Under the pieces are notes generated by a model that saw only the letters and a program-made list of their open reading frames with translations, made no database searches and had not been told where the DNA came from. From Betaproteobacteria bacterium RIFCSPLOWO2_12_FULL_68_20 (GTDB taxonomy: Bacteria; Pseudomonadota; Gammaproteobacteria; Burkholderiales; SG8-39): a stretch of DNA of 64,000 nt. The position numbers were made by a program, and so were the translations under genes. Shown piece by piece: positions 59,007-64,000 of this stretch (its first letter is position 1; each line of letters starts with the position of its first letter). The DNA lies in contig MERQ01000058.1 in NCBI GenBank assembly GCA_001770655.1, positions 37,281-101,280 of the forward strand, written 5' to 3'.

Positions 59007-59021
59007 GGTCCTCGTGGCGCG
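59006..59021. repeat. 16-bp direct repeat, copy 1
   Basis: TGGTCCTCGTGGCGCG, identical to 59504-59519. The two copies enclose the HigA gene, the HigB remnant and a short unknown stretch (482 bases between copies). One copy adjoins the broken ureF end. Confidence 0.8.
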
Positions 59022-59031
59022 GGGGAGCGCT

Positions 59032-59331
59032 TCAGTCCGCGTGCACCCGCACCCGCGGCTCCGCCTTCAGCCAGGTCGTGCGTTTTACGACCCGAAGGTC
59101 GTAATCAACCTGGAGATTCAGCCAGAGCTCGGGCGACACGCCAAAATACTTCCCCAGCCGCAGCGCGGTGTCGGCGGTGATCGAGCGCTTGCCGTTCACG
59201 ATGTCGCTGATGCGATTGGGCGGCACGGCGATCTCGCGCGCGAGCGCGTTGATGCTCACCCCCATCGGCTTCATGAATTCCTCGTGCAGGATCTCGCCCG
59301 GGGGGATTGGATCGAGCAGTTTGGCGGCCAT
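59032..59331 (-). CDS. higA: HigA-type antitoxin (XRE family)
   Basis: A 99-residue helix-turn-helix antitoxin. PIPPGEILHEEFMKPMGVSINALAREIAVPPNRISDIVNGKRSITADTALRLGKYFGVSPELWLNLQVDYDLR is the HigA/VapI domain. I use the ATG at 59331, preceded by GGAGAG; a longer form runs into the HigB remnant. The normal partner HigB is decayed, so this antitoxin is an orphan. Confidence 0.9.
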   Translation of the reverse strand: MAAKLLDPIPPGEILHEEFMKPMGVSINALAREIAVPPNRISDIVNGKRSITADTALRLGKYFGVSPELWLNLQVDYDLRVVKRTTWLKAEPRVRVHAD

Positions 59332-59339
59332 GATCTCTC

Positions 59340-59400
59340 CTAAGAGTGGTAATCGACGATCCACATTCACTGACGGGCCGTGACGTGGAGCGCCTCCGAC
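59340..59400 (-). pseudogene. higB: higB toxin remnant
   Basis: The last codons before higA read MWIVDYHS and stop, which matches the usual VEIVDYH end of HigB, with the normal about 8-base spacing to higA. A TGA at 59367-59369 interrupts the frame, upstream of which ALHVTARQ resembles the LEALxGARQGQ region of HigB. Most of the toxin is gone. Confidence 0.6.
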
Positions 59401-59503
59401 GAACGCCTACTGGTAGTCCTGGGGCTTGCAGGTCGGGTCGAGGTCGTAACCGAGAAGAGAAGAGATAAGAGATAGGACAACTTATCCGCCCGCTGCGCGC
59501 TCT
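59401..59503. other. Unassigned stretch inside the direct repeats
   Basis: On the minus strand a short frame reads GYDLDPTCKPQDYQ then stops (about 59411-59455), which looks like the tail of a real protein, unidentified. The rest has low-complexity TCTCTTATCTC-like sequence and no gene. Confidence 0.35.
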
Positions 59504-59519
59504 TGGTCCTCGTGGCGCG
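59504..59519. repeat. 16-bp direct repeat, copy 2
   Basis: Second copy of TGGTCCTCGTGGCGCG; see 59006-59021. Sequence beyond it (59520-59649) holds no recognised gene. Confidence 0.8.
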
Positions 59520-59649
59520 CGAATCGCGCTTGCACTGGGTTGGTTCGCGGCGGATCTGGCTCGTCATGGGATTTCGTTCGGCGCTTGAGGCACGCGCAAT
59601 CGGCGTTATGGTGGATGCTGCGCGCGTTGGTGCCGTTCAGGCAAGCACA

Positions 59650-59689
59650 GACGCGCTCAGGGGCGAGCGCGCTCGCCCCTGAGCGCGTC
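59650..59689. repeat. Perfect 40-bp palindrome
   Basis: The two 20-base halves (59650-59669, 59670-59689) are exact reverse complements without a loop; key text is GACGCGCTCAGGGGCGAGCG and its complement. It ends one base before the last codon of the IS91-type transposase remnant (stop at 59691-59693), on its 3' side, where rolling-circle elements have a replication end. It could be an element end or a strong hairpin. Confidence 0.75.
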
Positions 59690-59690
59690 C

Positions 59691-60150
59691 TCAAGCGATG
59701 TCGGCGACGGGATGGCAAGTAAGCGGCAGGCTCGCATGCGCGGGCCAGGCGCCCGGGGGCACGGGCGGTGCGCGCTCCAGCGCCTCCGGCTGCCAGCAAC
59801 CCAGGTGCGTGAGAATCGCCCGCACCACCGCGGGGTCCTCGATCAGCGCGATGACGCGCATCGGGCCTTTGCACTTGGGACATTCGAGAGGATCGGATTC
59901 ATAGACCTTGCGGATGAGCCGCGCCCAGGCCGCCTTGGCGCGCTGCGCGAATTCGCTCAGGACTTCGGTGACGCGGCCGAGGCTCGTCGCGTGAGGCGCG
60001 ACTTTTTTCGCCCGCGCCCGCGGCTGCGGCTCGAGTACCAGCCGCAGTAACGGACCAATTGCTCGTAGCGGTCCGGAATGTGTTTGCACAGCAGCTCCAG
60101 CCACTCGGCGCCAGGCATGACCTGGAAATTGCGCTTCAGCCCCAGGTGGC
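59691..60150 (-). mobile_element. IS91-type transposase remnant with frameshift
   Basis: Two frames together give the C-terminal part of an IS91-type transposase. From about 60150, KRNFQVMPGAEWLELLCKHIPDRYEQLVRYCGWYSS; after a frame change near 60005-60015, ARKKVAPHATSLGRVTEVL, WARLIRKVYESDPLECPKCKGPMRVIALIEDPAVVRAILTHLG and HASLPLTCHPVADIA. The N-terminal catalytic His/Tyr domains are missing, so it is inactive. Confidence 0.85.
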
Positions 60151-60300
60151 GTTCTGGATCGGGAACGTCATCTCGGCGGCGGCTGCGTCCTGGTACAGCG
60201 GCATCGGCACGCCGCCGAGGCATTGCGCCGCGCACATCACAGCGTAGAGGCGCGGCCGGTTGTCGCCCACCAGCGCCAGCTGATCGCCGCGCTTGAAGTG
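60147..60300 (-). pseudogene. AMP-dependent ligase fragment
   Basis: The minus strand reads HFKRGDQLALVGDNRPRLYA followed by VMCAAQCLGGVPMPLYQDAAAAEMTFPIQN, a 50-residue piece of the N-terminal domain of a long-chain type acyl-CoA synthetase, similar to residues 70-120 of the intact ligase at 61933 (GDKVALIGHNRPEGLWAEM). It is bounded by the end of the Crp/Fnr gene at 60302 and by the IS91 remnant. No start or catalytic part remains. Confidence 0.8.
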
Positions 60301-60301
60301 C

Positions 60302-61006
60302 CTAGGTTTCGAAGCGCTTCAGGCCTTCGAGCTCGAGCACCGTCACGGCGCCGTATTCCTGGCGCACCAGCCCATCGGCGGCGAGGTGTCGCAGCGCGCG
60401 ATTGACGCGCTGGCGCGACAACCCGGAGAGCAGGCCGATCTCCTCCTGCGAGATGCCCAGGCGCGCGCCGTTGCCCGGGTAGAGCACCGGGTTGAACAGG
60501 CCGGCGAGGCAACGTGCGACGCGCCCGTCGGCAGCGAGCAGCCGGTCGTACTCGACCATGCCGATGAATTGGCCGAGACGTTCGTTCAATTGCATGGTCA
60601 GAAAGCGGTTGAAAGCGAGGCTGTGCTCGATCAGCCAGCGAAAGGTCGTGCCGCGCATGAAGGCTACGCGGCTCTCGCGCAGCGCGACCACGTCGTGCTT
60701 GCGCCGCTCCCGCTTGAGCAGCGATCCTTCTCCGAACCAGCCGCCGGCGGGCACGCCCATAAGGGTCGTCTCCTTGCCGCTCAACGATACGGTGGTCAGC
60801 TTGACCAGCCCCTCGACGACCCCGATCCAGGCGTTTACGGGCTCGCCCCGGCCGCACACGATGCTGCCGGCCGGGAAGCCGCGCACGACGACGCCCGCGA
60901 GCACGCGCTGGAATTCCGCGGGGCTCAGCGCGCGCGCCCAAAGGCAGGCTTGCAAGGTGCCCGCGAGGGGATCCACTTTGTCGCGAAAATGTCCGGTAGG
61001 CGACAA
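60302..61006 (-). CDS. Crp/Fnr-family transcriptional regulator
   Basis: A 234-residue regulator. Cyclic-nucleotide-type beta-barrel (FPAGSIVCGRGEPVNAWIGVVEGLVKLTTVSLSGKETTLMGVPAGGWFGEGSLL), long helix and HTH SQEEIGLLSGLSRQRVNRALRHLAADGLV. The four N-terminal cysteines of FNR are lacking, so it does not carry that Fe-S cluster. Start TTG at 61006 or GTG at 60976, both possible. Divergent from the LivG-ligase operon, which it probably controls. Its 3' end joins a ligase fragment. Confidence 0.88.
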   Translation of the reverse strand: MSPTGHFRDKVDPLAGTLQACLWARALSPAEFQRVLAGVVVRGFPAGSIVCGRGEPVNAWIGVVEGLVKLTTVSLSGKETTLMGVPAGGWFGEGSLLKRERRKHDVVALRESRVAFMRGTTFRWLIEHSLAFNRFLTMQLNERLGQFIGMVEYDRLLAADGRVARCLAGLFNPVLYPGNGARLGISQEEIGLLSGLSRQRVNRALRHLAADGLVRQEYGAVTVLELEGLKRFET

Positions 61007-61151
61007 TTATAGGCTGCGGTCCGGCTTAGACTCCGCCTGCCGCTGGAATCGCCACAGGCACAAGCTCGCATCCTGGAGGGGGAGTGAACGTGCCCGAAGA
61101 TCTGTCCCGGCTCGATACGATAATCAAGCTTGCTCGTACTCGTAACGGGCG
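61007..61151. promoter_or_regulatory. Divergent intergenic region, Crp/Fnr gene and LivG operon
   Basis: 145 bases with no gene. It should hold promoters for both directions; I see no consensus -35/-10 pair or clear Crp-type site. TGGAGGGGGAGTGAACG at about 61074 is purine-rich but is followed by no long frame. Confidence 0.4.
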
Positions 61152-61955
61152 ATGACGAGAGAACCGCTCCTTGCGGTGGACAACCTCCACCTGGCTTTCG
61201 GGGGCGTGCGCGCCCTGCACGGCGTCAGCCTCGAGGTGCGCCGCGGCGAGATCTTCTCGCTTATCGGTCCGAACGGTGCCGGCAAGACCGTCCTCCTCAA
61301 TTGCGTGAATGGCCTGTACGCGCCGCAGCGCGGGCGTATCCTCTTCGAGGGGCGCGACCTCGCCGGGGTAAAGCCCTACCGCCGCGCCGCCCTCGGCATC
61401 TCCCGCACCTTCCAGAAGATCGAGCTCTTCAGCGGGATGACGGTGCTCGACAACATCCGCCTGGGCCGCCATCTGCACATGCGGACCGGACTGCTCACCG
61501 GCGCTCTCTACGCGGGGCCCGGCGCCCGCGAGGAGATCGCGCACCGCGAATTCATCGAGCGGGAAATCATCGATTTCCTGGAGATGACCCACTTGCGCAA
61601 CAGGGTGGTCGGGATGCTGGCTTATGGCCTGCAAAAGCGCGTCGAGCTGGGGCGCGCGCTCGCACTCAACCCCAAGCTCCTGCTGCTCGACGAGCCGATG
61701 GCGGGGCTCAACCTCGAGGAGGTCGAGGACATCGCCCGCTTCATCATCGACATCAACGAAGAGGAGCGCTGGCGGGTCACATGTATCCTCGTAGAACACG
61801 ACATGGGCGTCGTCATGGACATCTCGAACCGCGTGGCGGTGCTCAACTTCGGCGAGAAGATCGCCGAGGGGACGCCCGAGCAGGTCCAGGCAGAGCCCTT
61901 GGTGCATCAGGCCTATCTGGGAGAGGAGCAGGGTGAGTACAGCTCACGCCGCTGA
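61152..61955 (+). CDS. ABC transporter ATPase, LivG-like
   Basis: A 267-residue ATPase. Walker A GPNGAGKTVLLN (about 39-50), RTFQKIELFSGMTVLDNI, the divergent signature AYGLQKRVELGRALALNP in place of LSGGQ, Walker B LLLLDEPMAG, and LVEHDMGVVMDISNRVAVLNFGEKIAEG. This form occurs beside acyl-CoA ligases in phenylacetate-type uptake clusters. ATG at 61152. Overlaps the ligase start by 23 bases. It could in principle also serve the LivHMF cluster at 48-50.6 kb whose livG is broken. Confidence 0.9.
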   Translation: MTREPLLAVDNLHLAFGGVRALHGVSLEVRRGEIFSLIGPNGAGKTVLLNCVNGLYAPQRGRILFEGRDLAGVKPYRRAALGISRTFQKIELFSGMTVLDNIRLGRHLHMRTGLLTGALYAGPGAREEIAHREFIEREIIDFLEMTHLRNRVVGMLAYGLQKRVELGRALALNPKLLLLDEPMAGLNLEEVEDIARFIIDINEEERWRVTCILVEHDMGVVMDISNRVAVLNFGEKIAEGTPEQVQAEPLVHQAYLGEEQGEYSSRR

Positions 61956-63870
61956 GAGCCGGCCGATCACGCCGGAGCTGACGCTGCCGAAACTCCTCTT
62001 GGAGACCGCGCAGCGCTACCACGACGGCAAGGTCGCCATGCGCGAAAAGGAATTCGGGATCTGGCGCCCGATCACCTGGCGGCGATACCGGGATGAGGTG
62101 CGCGGCCTGGCGATGGGGTTCACGGCGCTTGGTCTCGGCGCCGGCGACAAGGTCGCGCTCATCGGCCACAACCGCCCGGAAGGGCTGTGGGCCGAGATGG
62201 CGGCGCTCGCCGTCGGCGGCGTCGTGGTCTGGCTCTACCAGGATGCGCTGCTCGACGAGGTCCAGTTCGTGGTGGATCACTCCGACGCCCGTTTTCTGAT
62301 CGGCGAAGGGCAGCAGGAAGCGGACAAGGCGCTCGCCGTCAAGCCCCGCTGCCCGAAGCTCGAGCGCATCATCTGGGACGATCCCAAGGGCATGCGCGGC
62401 TACGACGATCCCGCTCTCCTCGGCCTTGCCGAGGTGCGCCGGCTCGGGCAGGAACTCGACGCGAAGGATCCTGGAGCGTTCGAGCGCATGGTGGCGCATG
62501 GTCGGGGCGACGACGTAGCGCTCCTCTTCTACACCTCGGGGACGACGGCCAAGCCCAAGGGCGCCCTCCTCACCCACACGAACATGCTGAAGATGGGCCA
62601 GAACCTCATGGCCGTGGACCCGTGCGGCGAGCGCGACGACTTCGTGTCGTTCCTTCCCTTCTCCTGGATCGGCGAGCAGATGATGTCGGTCTCCTGCGGG
62701 CTGCAGGCCGGCTTCACGCTGAACTTCCCCGAGGATCCGGAGACAGTCCAGCACGACATCCGCGAGATTGGGCCCCAGGTGCTGTTCTCGCCGCCGCGGA
62801 TCTACGAGCAGATGGTCCGCACGGCGCAAGTGAAGGTGCTCGACGCGCCGGCCCTCAAGCGGCGCGTTTACGGCTGGGCGCGCAAAGTGGGGGACGACGT
62901 GGCCGAGCGCGTCTTCGCCAAAAAGCCCGTCCCCGGCGCCCTGCGGCTCAAGCACCGGCTGGCCGATCTGCTCGTGTTCAGGAAGCTCCGCGATCATCTC
63001 GGGCTGTCGCGCATCCGCCACGCCTATTCGGGCGGCGCCGCTCTCGGTCCCGACCACCTGCGGTTCTTCCACGGCATCGGCGTGAACCTCAAGCAGATCT
63101 ACGGGCAGACCGAGATCGCCGGCATCTCGGTAGTGCACCGCGACGGCGACGTGAAGTACGACACCTCGGGGCTGCCGATCCCGGAGACGGAGATCCGCAT
63201 CTCCGCGGACGGCGAGATCCTGTCCAGGAGCCCGTGCGTCTTCAAGGGCTACTACAAGATGCCGGAGGAGACGGCGCGCACGCTTATCGGCGGCTGGCTG
63301 CACTCCGGCGACATCGGCTTCATCGACGGCGACGACCACCTGGTCGTCTTCGACCGTCGCAAGGACGTGATGACGCTCGCCGACGGCAGCCGGTTCTCGC
63401 CGCAATTCATCGAGACCCGGTTGAAGTTCAGCCCGTACATCAAGGACGCCTGGGTCATCGGCCACGAGCACGACGCCCTGGTGGCCGTCGTCTGCATTGA
63501 TGCCGGCGTGGTCGGCCGGTGGGCCGAGGAGCGCCATATCGCATATACCTCCTATCCGGAGCTGTCCCAGAAACCCGAGGTGCACGCGCTGGTGGCGGAG
63601 GCCCTCCGCCATGTCAACAAGGGACTGCCGGCGCTGGCGCGCATCCGGCGCTTCGTGAACCTGCACAAGGAGTTCGACGCCGACGACGAGGAGCTCACCC
63701 GGACCCGCAAGCTCCGCCGCGCGTTTCTCGAGGAGCGCTACCGCGACGTCGTCGCGGGGCTTTACTCGGGCTCGGGGGAAATCGAGCTCGACATGACCAT
63801 CACCTACGAGGATGGCCGGATCTCGCGCTCGAAGACCACGCTGCGCGTCGTTGACGCGCCGGGGGCCTGA
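61933..63870 (+). CDS. Long-chain-type AMP-dependent acyl-CoA synthetase
   Basis: A 645-residue ligase. FYTSGTTAKPKGALLTHTN (ATP loop, about 193-211), SFLPFSWIGEQ, AYSGGAALGPDH, QIYGQTEIAG, GWLHSGDIGFIDGDDHLVVFDRRKDVMTLADGSRFSPQFIE. GTG start with AGGAGCAGG before it. Between LivG-like and LivH genes, it likely activates the acid as it is imported. TGA overlaps the next ATG. Substrate uncertain. Confidence 0.92.
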   Translation: MSTAHAAESRPITPELTLPKLLLETAQRYHDGKVAMREKEFGIWRPITWRRYRDEVRGLAMGFTALGLGAGDKVALIGHNRPEGLWAEMAALAVGGVVVWLYQDALLDEVQFVVDHSDARFLIGEGQQEADKALAVKPRCPKLERIIWDDPKGMRGYDDPALLGLAEVRRLGQELDAKDPGAFERMVAHGRGDDVALLFYTSGTTAKPKGALLTHTNMLKMGQNLMAVDPCGERDDFVSFLPFSWIGEQMMSVSCGLQAGFTLNFPEDPETVQHDIREIGPQVLFSPPRIYEQMVRTAQVKVLDAPALKRRVYGWARKVGDDVAERVFAKKPVPGALRLKHRLADLLVFRKLRDHLGLSRIRHAYSGGAALGPDHLRFFHGIGVNLKQIYGQTEIAGISVVHRDGDVKYDTSGLPIPETEIRISADGEILSRSPCVFKGYYKMPEETARTLIGGWLHSGDIGFIDGDDHLVVFDRRKDVMTLADGSRFSPQFIETRLKFSPYIKDAWVIGHEHDALVAVVCIDAGVVGRWAEERHIAYTSYPELSQKPEVHALVAEALRHVNKGLPALARIRRFVNLHKEFDADDEELTRTRKLRRAFLEERYRDVVAGLYSGSGEIELDMTITYEDGRISRSKTTLRVVDAPGA

Positions 63871-64000
63871 TGCGGATCTTCGTCGAGCTCGTGCTTTCGG
63901 GAATCATGGTGGGCTCGATCTACGCCCTGGTCGCCCTGGGCTGGACGCTCATCTACAAGTGTTCCGGCGTCCTCAACCTCGCCATGGGCGAATTGACCCT
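63870..64000 (+). CDS. livH: ABC permease LivH-like, N-terminal part
   Basis: Begins with an ATG overlapping the ligase stop and runs off the right edge; 43 residues are present: ELVLSGIMVGSIYALVALGW and TLIYKCSGVLNLAMGELT, the first membrane helices of a LivH permease with the NLAMGE motif (NLAHGD in classic LivH). Third gene of the LivG-ligase operon. Confidence 0.88.
   Translation, partial: MRIFVELVLSGIMVGSIYALVALGWTLIYKCSGVLNLAMGELT

Noticed and set aside
61074..61140. A ribosome-site-like GGAGGGGGAGTG followed by a short frame (GTGAACGTGCCCGAAG)
   Set aside because: The frame is short, has no family resemblance and lies in the divergent promoter region.

Overview
The window is 64 kb of GC-rich, gene-dense chromosome from what looks like a betaproteobacterium, probably of the Burkholderiales. 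The indicators are several Bug-type periplasmic binding proteins, many aromatic and acyl-CoA catabolic genes, and CaiB-type CoA transferase, TRAP and Liv transport genes. Genes are tightly packed, and very often the stop of one gene overlaps the start of the next as ATGA or GTGA. This placement is inferred from gene families only. I saw no rRNA, tRNA or CRISPR array.

Layout. 1-5.8 kb: end of a Bug protein, class II aldolase, amidase, a beta-rich unknown, maleylacetate reductase, a fumarylacetoacetate hydrolase-family enzyme and a DMT exporter. 5.8-13.7 kb: a minus-strand operon with a MarR regulator, two intradiol dioxygenase subunits (PcaH/PcaG-like), nitronate monooxygenase, two enoyl-CoA hydratases, a CoA transferase and an acyl-CoA ligase, with a divergent HMG-CoA-lyase-like gene. 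13.7-14.5 kb: a Phd/RelE toxin-antitoxin pair with its operator. 14.7-20.1 kb: a plus-strand operon joining a TRAP transporter to a split XdhC, a SufS-like cysteine desulfurase and a SufU-like scaffold. 20.2-24.2 kb: M24 peptidase-fold protein, D-2-hydroxyacid dehydrogenase, amidohydrolase and Bug protein, divergent from an SDR/aryl-AMP ligase/amidohydrolase operon (24.3-27.5 kb). 27.6-34.6 kb: MetE-like protein, TetR regulator, Bug protein, then LigJ, GalD/LigU, a DUF1932 dehydrogenase, a LigK-type RraA protein and a VOC protein, which resembles the lower protocatechuate 4,5-cleavage/gallate pathway.

35.1-41.5 kb is one 2141-residue calcium-binding-repeat protein with no type I secretion genes nearby. 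It is followed by a LigI-like lactonase, a solitary molybdenum hydroxylase large subunit, an NTF2-like protein, a second MetE-like protein, a GhrA-like reductase and an AbrB/PIN toxin-antitoxin pair. 48-52.5 kb holds a damaged Liv transporter operon: LivM, LivH and LivF are intact, LivG is reduced to its tail, and an acyl-AMP ligase is cut off and fused in frame with LivF. An old-yellow-enzyme-family protein with a C-terminal fibronectin-III-like domain follows. 52.6-57 kb: a MEDS-BTAD regulator and an ArsR/SRPBCC/DUF899/DUF1428 stress-type cluster containing a 21-codon YCII remnant.

57-64 kb: CBS protein behind an FNR-type box, bactofilin, UreG with only the tail of UreF, a HigA antitoxin with a decayed HigB, an exact 40-bp palindrome, an IS91-type transposase remnant, a ligase fragment, a Crp/Fnr regulator, and the start of a second Liv/ligase operon that runs off the window.

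The most interesting points are the TRAP-XdhC-SufS-SufU operon, which could be a dedicated molybdenum-cofactor sulfuration module; the ligase-LivF fusion; the flavin enzyme with a fibronectin domain; the giant surface protein; and the dense set of gene fossils at 58.9-60.3 kb.
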